Shown here piece by piece: positions 49,361-57,689 of a DNA stretch of 64,000 bases (positions within the stretch are counted from its first letter, which is position 1; the number at the start of each line of letters is the position of its first letter). Source of the DNA: Chloroflexota bacterium (GTDB lineage: Bacteria > Chloroflexota > Anaerolineae > Anaerolineales > Villigracilaceae); the NCBI GenBank assembly GCA_024224815.1, contig JAAENC010000894.1, positions 45,724 through 109,723 on the forward strand. The letters run 5' to 3'. The notes beneath the pieces are model-generated. The model made no database searches and was not told the DNA's origin. It saw only the letters and a program-made list of their open reading frames with translations. The translations under genes were made by a program, and so were the position numbers.

Positions 49361-50827
49361 ATGAACGCAGCAGGTTTTGGAATTTTATCAGTCATTGCTT
49401 TTGTAATGCTTCTTTTTTTCATAGTCGTCTTTATGGCTACGCGCTATAAAAGATGTCCGTCTGACAAGATCCTTGTTATCTTTGGGCGAGTAGAAAAAGG
49501 TCGCTCAAACAAAACCATGCACGGTGGCGGCGCGTTTATTTGGCCCCTTATTCAAGACTATGCATACCTCAGCCTTACCCCTATAACGATCAATATCCCT
49601 TTGGAAAACGCGCTCTCACAGCAAAATATCCGCATCCATGTCCCCAGCACATTCACAGTTGGCGTTAGCACGACTCCTGAGATAATGAGCAATGCAGCTG
49701 AGAGAATCTTGCATTTACAACAAGCAGCTATTGAAGAAATGGCAAAAGAGATTATCTTTGGTCAACTACGCCTAACAGTTGCGTCCTTAACTATTGAGCA
49801 AATTAACCAAGACCGAGAGAGTTTCCTTGAATCAATTAGAAGAAATGTTGAACCCGAACTAAATAAAATTGGGTTGCACTTAATCAATGTAAATATCACA
49901 GACATTACTGATGGCTCCGACTATATTGAAAGCATCGGTAAAAAAGCTGCTGCTGAAGCGATCAACCAAGCAAAAATTGATGTAGCAGAACAGCTAAAGC
50001 ATGGTTCCATTGGTGAAGCCAATGCCCTGCGAGAGCAAGAAATTAAAGTTGCTGAAGCATTAGCAGAAGCGGAAATTGGTCGCAAAGTCGCTGAAGCAAA
50101 TCAACGAAAGAAAGTACAAGAACAAGAGGCTGATGCAGTGCAGGGTGAAAACACAGCTAATGCCAACATCGCACAGTATAATGCGGATTTGGAAGTAAAA
50201 CGCGCTGCTGCGCTAAAGCAAGCTGAAGTTGCCCGTTACGAGGCACAAGTTTCTATCCAAAAAGCAGTTTATAAGGCAGAACAAGAACGCCTTCGTGCTG
50301 AAGAAATTGCTCGCGAAGAAATCGAGAAAAACAAAGTTGAAATTGCCGCCGAAGCAGAGGCCGAGCGCGTTCGCAGAGAAGCACGCGGCGTTGCAGATGG
50401 CATTCTTGCCAAATATCAGGCTGAGGCAGAAGGTATGCAAAGTCTTCTTGAAGCAAAAGCTGGTGGCTATCGTGAACTAGTTGAAAGTGTAGGTGGTGAT
50501 GCGCAAGCCGCGGCAACTCTGCTCATGATCGAAAAAATGGAAGAGTTAGTAGCCCGCCAAGTAGAAGCAATTAGTAACTTGAAAATTGACAAAATCACTG
50601 TTTGGGATTCTGGAGGAAATGGTGAAGGGTCATCCACATCCAATTTCATCGCAAACTTATTCAAAAGCCTACCTCCACTGCAAGACATGTCAAAAATGGC
50701 AGGTTTTGAATTACCAGAATACCTGGGCGCGGTCAAAGAAACTAAAATAACAGCAGATGCAGTTGAAGAAGAGAGCGAGATAACAGAAGATATAAAACCA
50801 GAAAGCGAAAACCAAGAAGAAAAATAA
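49361..50827 (+). CDS. floT: Flotillin
   Basis: The 488-residue protein has an N-terminal transmembrane segment (FGILSVIAFVMLLFFIVVFMA), an SPFH domain (VIFGRVEKGRSNKTMHGGGAFIWPLIQDYAYLSL), then a long coiled coil of EA-rich repeats (residues 215-370) and an acidic tail. Flotillins organise membrane microdomains and membrane fluidity. The paired NfeD gene matches the YuaF-YuaG operon of Bacillus. GGAG precedes the ATG. A bidirectional terminator follows. Confidence 0.95.
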   Translation: MNAAGFGILSVIAFVMLLFFIVVFMATRYKRCPSDKILVIFGRVEKGRSNKTMHGGGAFIWPLIQDYAYLSLTPITINIPLENALSQQNIRIHVPSTFTVGVSTTPEIMSNAAERILHLQQAAIEEMAKEIIFGQLRLTVASLTIEQINQDRESFLESIRRNVEPELNKIGLHLINVNITDITDGSDYIESIGKKAAAEAINQAKIDVAEQLKHGSIGEANALREQEIKVAEALAEAEIGRKVAEANQRKKVQEQEADAVQGENTANANIAQYNADLEVKRAAALKQAEVARYEAQVSIQKAVYKAEQERLRAEEIAREEIEKNKVEIAAEAEAERVRREARGVADGILAKYQAEAEGMQSLLEAKAGGYRELVESVGGDAQAAATLLMIEKMEELVARQVEAISNLKIDKITVWDSGGNGEGSSTSNFIANLFKSLPPLQDMSKMAGFELPEYLGAVKETKITADAVEEESEITEDIKPESENQEEK

Positions 50828-50832
50828 CGAAC

Positions 50833-50868
50833 AAAAAAGGAGCCTAAGAAAACTCAGGCTCCTTTTTT
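50833..50868. terminator. Bidirectional rho-independent terminator
   Basis: AAAAAAGGAGCCT and AGGCTCCTTTTTT pair around a short loop. It separates flotillin from the convergent HExxH gene. Confidence 0.92.
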
Positions 50869-51385
50869 ATGGCTCTTTTCTGCTCACCCAATAGCGTATT
50901 TCTTTATGCACAGGATAAAGCGGTAACCAATCAATATGATAACTCTTCCCTGCGTAATCCTGCATTAGTTTTGCAGCGTGGCGCAAGTTATCACGATCAA
51001 AATTGAGCGGCAATGTGAGTATCTCCTCCAATGCGGGGTGTAATTTCACAGGGTGAATCTCCTTATGAAAACGATACTCCACCTGCCAAGCGTCCAGCTC
51101 TCCATATACAGAAAGTGCAGTAATTACACCTTGTTTTAGATGATGTATTTCATGCACCAATAGACTTAATATTTTAGGATTATTTACATCACTATCTGGA
51201 GAGTAATATCGTTTATTCAAAGAAATTTGTCGAAATAAAAACCAACGCGCGCCAGTGCTTTTAGAATATTTCTTAAAGCGCATCCGTACATTTTTCTCAA
51301 GAATATATTCAGCAGTTTCCTTTCCTAAATCCCCTTTTTCCATCAGTTTTGATAAAACCGTCTTTTTCCATGCTATATGCGTCAT
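50867..51385 (-). CDS. Small HExxH putative metalloprotein
   Basis: The 172-residue protein has a helix LSLLVHEIHHLKQGVIT with HEIHH, the zinc-protease HExxH motif, followed 14 residues later by ELDAWQVEYRF, whose glutamate could be the third ligand. An N-terminal helical part and a C-terminal PLYPVHKEIRYWVS complete it. No signal peptide is seen, so it would act in the cytoplasm. No family is recognised. Only a weak AGGGT precedes the ATG. Confidence 0.6.
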   Translation of the reverse strand: MTHIAWKKTVLSKLMEKGDLGKETAEYILEKNVRMRFKKYSKSTGARWFLFRQISLNKRYYSPDSDVNNPKILSLLVHEIHHLKQGVITALSVYGELDAWQVEYRFHKEIHPVKLHPALEEILTLPLNFDRDNLRHAAKLMQDYAGKSYHIDWLPLYPVHKEIRYWVSRKEP

Positions 51386-51444
51386 TTTGATAGACCCTGA
51401 TAGTACACTCGGTTAGAATTATCTCTAAAGAAAGAGCGTATGTA

Positions 51445-51541
51445 GAGTGCGTCGCACTTAACTTGATGGGCATCCTGCTGATAAAACGGCAAAAAACCTA
51501 TCTCTAAGCATTTTTCTCGTCAACTTAGGTGCGACGCACTC
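51445..51541. repeat. Family-C MITE-like repeat, copy 2
   Basis: Terminal inverted repeats GAGTGCGTCGCACTTAA and TTAGGTGCGACGCACTC bound about 65 nt. The interior shares ACGGCAAAAA and GCATTTTTCTCGTC with the copy at 37106. It lies in the divergent gap before the thiolase gene. Confidence 0.9.
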
Positions 51542-51639
51542 CTTCGCTCAGACTTATTAAACAGTTTCTAAAGTATATCAAGGCTTTCAATGCAAAGCTC
51601 TGCAAAATTCAACACTCTATCAAAAGATGAGGCAAAACC

Positions 51640-52791
51640 ATGCGCGAAGTCGCAATTATTGGCATCGGACAAACAAAAATACATGAACACTGGGGATTAT
51701 CCATCCGTGATTTGGCAGGCGAAGCATTTTTTGCTGCCTTAAAAGACGCAAATAGAGAAAGTATAGACGCTCTTTTTGTTGGCAATATGCTCTCCGGATT
51801 AATTGACCAGCAAAATAACTTGGGTGCAGTTATCGCCGATTGGATCGGCTTTAAAGGAGAAGCCATCAAACTAGAAAGCGCCTGTTCTTCAGGCGCATCT
51901 GCTTTTCGAGCGGGAATCATGGCAGTAGCGGCAGGAGAGATAGATTCTGCTATGGTCGTCGGTGTAGAAAAAATGACTGATGCCGCCCCAACTGAAGTTA
52001 CCTCTGCGCTGGCAACGGCAGCAGACTCAGATTGGGAGTTGGAGCAAGGCGTTTCTTTTGTGGGGCTAAATGCCCTCGTAATGCAACGCTATATGCACGA
52101 ATACGGCTGGAAACACGAAGATTTTGCCCCCTTTTCCATCAATTCTCACGCTAATGCTGTACATAACCCCTACGCTCGACTCCCTTTTGCAATTAACAAA
52201 GAGCAATATGATAAATCGGGGATGGTTTCAGCACCCATTTCTTTATTGGATGCATCGTCAATTGGCGATGGGGCGGCTGCAGCTTTGATCGTGCCTCTTG
52301 AAAGTGTACGCGGCGACAAACGAGCGGTACAAATTCTTGGAAGTGGAGCTGCTACCGATACACTTAGCGTTCACTCACGAAAAACCCCTCTCTTTTTGCA
52401 AGCCGCATATCTTTCTGCAAAGCGTGCCTATGACCAGGCTGCTATGGTCCACGAAGATATTGACTTTTTTGAGCTGCACGATGCTTTTTCGATTATGTCA
52501 GCGCTTTCGCTCGAGGCTTGCGGTTTTGCAGAAGAAGGACAAGGGCCGAGACTCGGTTTAGATAACGAGATCACGCCAAAAGGGGGGCGTATCCCGATTT
52601 GCACACGTGGGGGTTTAAAAGCTCGCGGCCATCCCGTTGGCGCAACAGGCATGTATCAAATTGTCGAATCTGTCCAGCAATTACGTGGCGAATGTGGTGA
52701 AACACAAGTAGATGGTGCCAAAATAGGGATGGCGCAAAATATTGGCGGTTCCGGTGCAAGCATAGTCACACATATCCTTAAAGTTTCATGA
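51640..52791 (+). CDS. SCP-type thiolase (archaeal-type acetyl-CoA acetyltransferase)
   Basis: The 383-residue thiolase starts REVAIIGIGQTKIHEHW and has active-site SACSSGASAFRAGIMAVAAG, HDAFSIM, GGLKARGHPVGATGMYQ and NIGGSGASIVTHI. This SCP2/archaeal type differs clearly from the AtoB-like thiolase at 3301. In archaea such thiolases work with a DUF35 partner and HMG-CoA synthase; no DUF35 gene is adjacent here, which is odd. GAGG precedes the ATG. Confidence 0.88.
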   Translation: MREVAIIGIGQTKIHEHWGLSIRDLAGEAFFAALKDANRESIDALFVGNMLSGLIDQQNNLGAVIADWIGFKGEAIKLESACSSGASAFRAGIMAVAAGEIDSAMVVGVEKMTDAAPTEVTSALATAADSDWELEQGVSFVGLNALVMQRYMHEYGWKHEDFAPFSINSHANAVHNPYARLPFAINKEQYDKSGMVSAPISLLDASSIGDGAAAALIVPLESVRGDKRAVQILGSGAATDTLSVHSRKTPLFLQAAYLSAKRAYDQAAMVHEDIDFFELHDAFSIMSALSLEACGFAEEGQGPRLGLDNEITPKGGRIPICTRGGLKARGHPVGATGMYQIVESVQQLRGECGETQVDGAKIGMAQNIGGSGASIVTHILKVS

Positions 52792-52854
52792 CAAATTATT
52801 GAATTCTCTTTTAATTTCATCTATACTGAAGTTATATTTGCACGGAGGTATTTT

Positions 52855-53241
52855 ATGAAAGATAAAAGAGTTGAAAACCGGAAAGATTTTTCTTATTATA
52901 TGCAACTCACCGATGCAACAACTAAAACCTTGGTTGGGCATTTAGCAGATATTAGTACTGGTGGGTTCAAACTGGATAGCGATGCGCCTATACCGGCTGA
53001 AAAAGAATATCGCTTCCACCTTGCGCTAACAGCAGATGTAGCGTCGAAACCTTTTATGATCTTTAGGGCACAAAGTAAATGGTGCCATGCTGACCCTATT
53101 GATCCTTTTGTCTATAATACGGGTTTTCACCTGATCGAGATGCACCCCGAAGACCGTGAAATTTTCAACCGTGTTTTGGAATTATATGGAACAAAAAAAA
53201 GGAGGGGGGGAACAGCTCCCTTAAGCAGAGGTCATTGGTAA
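52855..53241 (+). CDS. PilZ-domain protein
   Basis: The 128-residue protein has RVENRKDFSYY, where the arginines match the PilZ RxxxR c-di-GMP-binding motif in modified form, and ADISTGGFKLDS for the D/NxSxxG motif. It may be a c-di-GMP receptor, consistent with the diguanylate cyclase at 982. GGAGGT precedes the ATG and a terminator follows. Confidence 0.82.
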   Translation: MKDKRVENRKDFSYYMQLTDATTKTLVGHLADISTGGFKLDSDAPIPAEKEYRFHLALTADVASKPFMIFRAQSKWCHADPIDPFVYNTGFHLIEMHPEDREIFNRVLELYGTKKRRGGTAPLSRGHW

Positions 53242-53246
53242 ACAGA

Positions 53247-53270
53247 AAAGCCCCTAACGGGGCTTTTTTT
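53247..53270 (+). terminator. Rho-independent terminator
   Basis: AAAAGCCCC-TAAC-GGGGCTTTTTTT is a 7- to 8-bp stem with a T-run directly after the PilZ gene. Confidence 0.92.
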
Positions 53271-53271
53271 A

Positions 53272-53300
53272 TTGCTCAACTTCCTAAAGTAACATACAAT
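53272..53300 (+). promoter_or_regulatory. Promoter for leaderless plsC transcript
   Basis: TTGCTC at 53272-53277 and TACAAT at 53295-53300 are 17 nt apart. TACAAT ends exactly 6 nt before the ATG at 53307 and no ribosome binding site is present. Confidence 0.6.
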
Positions 53301-53306
53301 TAGCCC

Positions 53307-53975
53307 ATGACAAGAAATATACTCCGCGCCATTATTCGTTTGATTCTTCGTTTGGTCGCCAAAGTAAAGATTATAGATAGAGAAAAACTCCCTGAAACAG
53401 GGAGTTATGCTTTTGCGACCAATCACCTTGGCTTTTTAGATGCCACCCTCGCTTATTATGTTCTTGAACGCTGGGATTTCTTTATTCCCGTTGCTGAAAA
53501 ATGGGAAGAGTCTTCCTTTTTGCGCTGGCTAGGAAAACACCTGAATGTGATCTTTATTGATCGTTTCAACCCTGATATTCGTGCTTTGCGAAATATTTTA
53601 AAACGCATGGACAATGGAGAAGTACTCGTAATTGCTCCAGAGGGAACGCGCAGCCGCACAGAAAAAATGGCCGAAGGAAAACCCGGTATCAGTTATCTTG
53701 CGTCCAAGTCTCAGTTTCCTGTAATTCCCATTGCCTTGGCTGGCTCTGAAGATCGAATACTGCTTAGTAATTTAAAAAAGTTCAAACGCACAAAAATTAC
53801 CATAACCATAGGAGATGCTTTTGTCTTGCCTCCCCTACCGCGAAAAGATAAAGATAGTGTACTAAAAGAATATACCGACGAGATCATGTGCAAAATTGCG
53901 GCAATGCTGCCAGAAAAGAACAGGGGTTTTTATGCAGAACATCCGCTTTTGGAAGAATTATTAGCTAAAGAATAA
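53307..53975 (+). CDS. plsC: 1-acyl-glycerol-3-phosphate acyltransferase-like protein
   Basis: The 222-residue PlsC-family enzyme has acyltransferase motif I NHLGFLDATL (HxxxxD-type NH..D form), the mid motif IFIDRFN and motif III APEGTRSRT, followed by VIPIALAGS. It acylates lysophosphatidic acid or similar lysolipids at the membrane. The start appears leaderless. A bidirectional hairpin terminator follows the stop. Confidence 0.9.
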   Translation: MTRNILRAIIRLILRLVAKVKIIDREKLPETGSYAFATNHLGFLDATLAYYVLERWDFFIPVAEKWEESSFLRWLGKHLNVIFIDRFNPDIRALRNILKRMDNGEVLVIAPEGTRSRTEKMAEGKPGISYLASKSQFPVIPIALAGSEDRILLSNLKKFKRTKITITIGDAFVLPPLPRKDKDSVLKEYTDEIMCKIAAMLPEKNRGFYAEHPLLEELLAKE

Positions 53976-53978
53976 AAA

Positions 53979-54008
53979 AAAAAGAAGGTGCTTGGCATCT
54001 TCTTTTTT
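53979..54008. terminator. Bidirectional hairpin terminator
   Basis: AAAGAAGGTGC and GCATCTTCTTT pair (one G-T) around TTG, flanked by A's and T's on the two sides. It follows plsC. Confidence 0.85.
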
Positions 54009-54039
54009 CGCAGTAGTATCAATATAAATAATGGTGATT

Positions 54040-54122
54040 TTGCGAGCTGATGCTTTTCAGCGAAGCAATCTTGCTTTTAGATAAGGGGACTGCTTTGTCA
54101 GGCTAAAGCCTTCCTCGCAGAT
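54040..54122. repeat. Family-B palindromic repeat, copy 3
   Basis: It begins TTGCGAGC, carries GCGAAGCAATCT, GGGACTGCTTTGTCAGGCTAAAG and ends CCTTCCTCGCAGA, matching the copy at 9241 closely at both ends. Confidence 0.8.
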
Positions 54123-54156
54123 TCACCACATCACTTCGATTTACCACTATCCTTTT

Positions 54157-54522
54157 TTATAAAACTCCTTCAAATTCTCCAGCTAGAGACAAATAATGAA
54201 GTTCTATATCTATATGCGAGTAATATTTCCTAATCTTTTCACGCGCCGCGCGCAAATCCGCTTCGTGACGTTCCTTCGTCCCCGCCTCCCCATACGCGCC
54301 GCAATCTTCATGGTTTATGAAAACCACTTTCTTTATCTCATGTAATCTCTCTGATATTTCTACCTGTTTAAAAATCGCTTCCAAATCGAAAACGCCTCCT
54401 GCTAGAGAAACGCGATCATAATTCCCGGGGCCGATGTTTTCCAGCAACCAATGATTTAAATATTCTTGCAAACGAAAGTCAATACAGTGGACAACAATCG
54501 CATCTGTGGTTTTTTTTGGCAT
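54157..54522 (-). CDS. Short beta-carbonic-anhydrase-like protein
   Basis: The 121-residue protein keeps beta-CA zinc-site words: VVHCIDFRLQEY, with the C-x-D-x-R triad, and INHEDCGAYGEAG, with the H-x-x-C pair. The family reversibly hydrates CO2. It is much shorter than standard beta-CAs (usually above 180 residues) and lacks their C-terminal part, so activity is uncertain; small clade-D forms exist. GGAG precedes the ATG. It follows the dihydropyrimidinase gene by 73 nt on the same strand. Confidence 0.65.
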   Translation of the reverse strand: MPKKTTDAIVVHCIDFRLQEYLNHWLLENIGPGNYDRVSLAGGVFDLEAIFKQVEISERLHEIKKVVFINHEDCGAYGEAGTKERHEADLRAAREKIRKYYSHIDIELHYLSLAGEFEGVL

Positions 54523-54595
54523 TACTACTCCTTAAAAGAAAAAGCTACAAAAGACTTAACAACTTTCGTAGCTTCTAGTTCTGCAAAATAAAATT

Positions 54596-56011
54596 TTAGA
54601 GCACTTCCCCTTCTTTTCTTTTCAAAAACTCGCCGCCGCCTTTTTTCCCAAGCCACTCATCACCATCAACGATCATTTCTCCACGCAAAAATACTTTTTC
54701 GGGATAACCTGTTAGCTCCCATCCTTCAAATAAGTTATAGTCTGTGCGTTGATGGCTATGCGCTACGCCATGCGTCACTTTTTTCTCAGGGTCCCAAATT
54801 ACAATATCCGCATCTGAGCCGGGGAGCAGCGCGCCTTTGCGCGGATACATCCCAAAAATCTTGGCGGGGTTCGTGCTATTCATCGCCACAAATTCATTTG
54901 CGCTCATTCGCCCACTGACAACGCCTTCTGTCCACATCACGGGCAAACGGTCGCCCACTGCGGGCAATCCGTTCGGGATTTTGGTGAAATCATCTTTTCC
55001 CAACTCTTTGCCCGGAATTGCGATTTCTTCCCCCTCGTAAACAATTGGTGTCGCTCCATCGAAGAAAAAGGGGCAATGATCCGTGCCCATCACCTGCATT
55101 TCGCCTCGCTCCACAGCCTGCCAAAGCCGCGCATTATCTTCTTTACTGCGCATCGGCGGCGAGCAAACCCATTTTGCCCCATCAGATTGACGCATATTAT
55201 CAATCGTAAAAAAGAGATATTGCGGACAAGTTTCTCCCATGATTTTGATACCGCGCTCGCGGGAATATTTGAGCATATCGGCACCAATTTCTGTATTCAT
55301 ATGGACGATATAAAGCGACGCGTCCGCTGCTTGTGCCATGCCTGCTACCCTTAAAATGGCTTCCCCTGCGCCCCAACTTGGTCTCGTTAAAGCGTGCCAT
55401 TCTGTAGAGGTATTCCCCGCCTTTAGCGCATCGGCAACAAGAGTCTCGATCACGTCCCCGTTCTCCGCGTGGAGAAGGGTCAACATGCCATATTTCGCCG
55501 CCGTACGCAGCACATTAAATATCCCTTCATCGTCTAAACGGAGAACACCGTTATAAGCAGAGAAAACTTTTAGTGAAGTAATCCCTTCTTCCAATAAATC
55601 GGGGAATTGCTTCGCCACATCATCGTTGAAATTCACAATATTCATGTGGAAGGAATAATCAATAGCGGCTTTATCATCTGCTTTGGCGTGCCAGGCATCT
55701 ACACATTCTTTGAGTGAGTCAAAATCTTGATTAATAAAGTCGATAACCGTCGTTGTTCCACCAAAAGCGGCTGCTTTATGCCCTGTGTAATGGTCATCGG
55801 ATGAAACTGTGCCAAACATTGGCAGGTCGAAGTGTGTGTGCGGATCCACGCCTCCAGGGAGTATCAACTTTCTATCAGCATCGATCCACTCTGCGTTGGG
55901 GGCGTGCAGATTTTGCCCAATAGCGGCAATCCGCTCACCTTCTATCAAAATATCTGCTTTAAAAGTCTCAGAAGCAGTAATTATTGTTCCGTTTTGAATT
56001 AATTTTGACAT
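54596..56011 (-). CDS. Dihydropyrimidinase/hydantoinase
   Basis: The 471-residue cyclic amidohydrolase has GGVDPHTHFDLPMFGTVSSDD (metal histidines), SLKVFSAYNG with the carbamylated lysine, LLHAENGD, YIVHMNTEIG, GETCPQYLFFT and MGTDHCPFF with the catalytic aspartate region. It opens hydantoin or dihydropyrimidine rings in reductive pyrimidine breakdown. Its start overlaps the stop of the DUF2270-DUF2179 gene in a TAATG. No beta-ureidopropionase is nearby. Confidence 0.93.
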   Translation of the reverse strand: MSKLIQNGTIITASETFKADILIEGERIAAIGQNLHAPNAEWIDADRKLILPGGVDPHTHFDLPMFGTVSSDDHYTGHKAAAFGGTTTVIDFINQDFDSLKECVDAWHAKADDKAAIDYSFHMNIVNFNDDVAKQFPDLLEEGITSLKVFSAYNGVLRLDDEGIFNVLRTAAKYGMLTLLHAENGDVIETLVADALKAGNTSTEWHALTRPSWGAGEAILRVAGMAQAADASLYIVHMNTEIGADMLKYSRERGIKIMGETCPQYLFFTIDNMRQSDGAKWVCSPPMRSKEDNARLWQAVERGEMQVMGTDHCPFFFDGATPIVYEGEEIAIPGKELGKDDFTKIPNGLPAVGDRLPVMWTEGVVSGRMSANEFVAMNSTNPAKIFGMYPRKGALLPGSDADIVIWDPEKKVTHGVAHSHQRTDYNLFEGWELTGYPEKVFLRGEMIVDGDEWLGKKGGGEFLKRKEGEVL

Positions 56012-57051
56012 TATTTCTCCTTCAGAGGCATAAATCCGCCCCCAAAAATACTTTTTGCAGGAACCACAATAACAAAAGAACTGGGTGAAACATCAGCAAC
56101 CAAGGCTTTCAACTGCGGAACTTCTGTGACGGTTAACGCAACCATAAGGACGGTGCGTTTTGTATGTGTAAATGCGCCCTCTGCGGGGAGAACTGTAACG
56201 CCTCTGTGCATATCATCCATAATTCGCTGAGAAACTTCATCTGGCTTATTTGTCACGATCATGGTCAGCAACTGCTTACGACGACGCGGATTTTTAAACC
56301 AGGCTTTTTTATCATCCTTGCCAAAGGCTTTTTCAAAATTCATGTCGCCAATACCATAATCTGTCAATACCTCGCCAGATGCGCGTCTTAAGCCAATGGT
56401 CATAAAGGTTAGCAAGAGTAAAAGGATATAGAAAACAGCGACAATAGAGAGAATCAACCTACCATTCAATCCACCCGCGCTAGCCCGTTGAATAATTTCT
56501 GTAACTACGCGTATGGGCTGAGGAAATAAACTTAGTTTAGCGAACCAGGCAATACCCACAATCAGATAGATCCAAAGATAATTGCGCCTGAGCCTACGAC
56601 CAAGCGCTTCTAACTCAGAGATAGGAAACTCGGGATGCAATAAACTTTCTGCCATGCCTTCTGCCCAATCAGGGGATGGTTTAAAGGGCGGGACAAGCAT
56701 CGCGGCGAAAAAATCTGTTTCCATCATGCGTACACGCGATGACCAAAGTTCGTAATAGCGATAGCGCCGCGCTTCTGTGACAAGGAAGATCGTTAATAAG
56801 AGAAGATTGAGCAAAATGACTAAGTGACTGACATTCGCTTGCGTAAAGGCCAAAGAGACAACCGCTCCCGTTGTGATAACGGCCCAATTTGTTGTTGTAT
56901 CCAGTCGCTGTCGCCAGACATTGGCACGATTTACTTCAGCGCGAAAAAGATGCACCATAGCGGTATTGAATTCACCGGCATGGAGTTCATAGCCGCGATA
57001 AGTCCAAACGGGTTCATGGGTATGATCGTCTTTATGGGTTTCTTCTGTCAT
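56011..57051 (-). CDS. DUF2270-DUF2179 fusion membrane protein
   Basis: The 346-residue protein opens with a soluble YRGYELHAGEFNTAMVHLFRAEVNRANVWRQRLDTTTNW segment and about four transmembrane helices, the DUF2270 type. The C-terminal 110 residues resemble DUF2179 (YitT-type) domains: DMHRGVTVLPAEGAFTHTKRTVLM, LKALVADVSPSSFVIVVPA and IFGGGFMP. DUF2179 may bind a ligand. The combination suggests a membrane sensor. It is joined by TAATG overlaps to both neighbours. Confidence 0.75.
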   Translation of the reverse strand: MTEETHKDDHTHEPVWTYRGYELHAGEFNTAMVHLFRAEVNRANVWRQRLDTTTNWAVITTGAVVSLAFTQANVSHLVILLNLLLLTIFLVTEARRYRYYELWSSRVRMMETDFFAAMLVPPFKPSPDWAEGMAESLLHPEFPISELEALGRRLRRNYLWIYLIVGIAWFAKLSLFPQPIRVVTEIIQRASAGGLNGRLILSIVAVFYILLLLLTFMTIGLRRASGEVLTDYGIGDMNFEKAFGKDDKKAWFKNPRRRKQLLTMIVTNKPDEVSQRIMDDMHRGVTVLPAEGAFTHTKRTVLMVALTVTEVPQLKALVADVSPSSFVIVVPAKSIFGGGFMPLKEK

Positions 57052-57617
57052 TATTTTATCCTCCCCTCATAGTTCGTTTCGAGTTCTTTAATGCCCAAGA
57101 GTGCTACTAATAAGGCGGGGTCAAGTTCCACAGCGGGCAAATCGGCTTTATATAAATCTGAATTTTCAGCTCGTTCGCGCAGAGATTTCCAGAGTAGTTT
57201 GCGTTCATCGTCTTTAACTGCAAGATCATTTAGGGTTTTGGCTTCCAAGAGATATTCGCCTGTTGTATATAGAAACGTGAGTCGTTTCCATTTTTTCGCC
57301 AGAACAGGATTAGGCAATTTCTCGAGTGCGCCGATCTGGATTTTATAATATTCTTCGTGCGCACGGGGATGGTCAGCTTCGTCGCGGAGAAGTTCGGCGC
57401 GAGAGGCGAGTTCGTGTCCCATTACGGGGGCGATAAATTCAATTTGGGCACCGCGTTTCCCAAAAGCAGAGGGTTGATAAAAGGCGAGATAATCAACGGA
57501 AAGAACTTTCGGGGCAGTACGCAACGGGATGCGGTACCACCCTAAAAGGCGTGCGATTTCCATATCCCGAGGGGAGGGAATTATGGAAACAAGAATCAAA
57601 TCTGTAGGCGAAAGCAT
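57051..57617 (-). CDS. Conserved hypothetical protein, leaderless
   Basis: The 188-residue soluble protein has the words LVSIIPSPRDMEIARLLGWYRIPL, VDYLAFYQPSAFGKRG and HPRAHEEYYKIQIGALEKLPNPV, followed by FLYTTGEYLLEAKTLNDL. I do not recognise a named family with known function. It is the first gene of the transcript running into DUF2270-DUF2179 and dihydropyrimidinase through a TAATG overlap. TAGAAT (57624-57629, minus) lies 6 nt before the ATG and no ribosome binding site is present. Confidence 0.7.
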   Translation of the reverse strand: MLSPTDLILVSIIPSPRDMEIARLLGWYRIPLRTAPKVLSVDYLAFYQPSAFGKRGAQIEFIAPVMGHELASRAELLRDEADHPRAHEEYYKIQIGALEKLPNPVLAKKWKRLTFLYTTGEYLLEAKTLNDLAVKDDERKLLWKSLRERAENSDLYKADLPAVELDPALLVALLGIKELETNYEGRIK

Positions 57618-57623
57618 ATCTTT

Positions 57624-57629
57624 ATTCTA
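57624..57629 (-). promoter_or_regulatory. -10 box for leaderless transcript
   Basis: TAGAAT on the minus strand ends 6 nt before the ATG at 57617, with no Shine-Dalgarno sequence. The -35 region falls inside the terminator hairpin of the upstream gene and is weak. Confidence 0.55.
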
Positions 57630-57644
57630 TCGCACTTAAAAGAA

Positions 57645-57679
57645 AAAACTTCCGAAATTTTGAGAATTTCGGAAGTTTT
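57645..57679. terminator. Perfect bidirectional terminator
   Basis: AAAACTTCCGAAATT and AATTTCGGAAGTTTT pair perfectly (15 bp) around five nucleotides. It ends the PLP-enzyme transcript on the minus strand. Confidence 0.93.
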
Positions 57680-57689
57680 ATTTTAGGTT

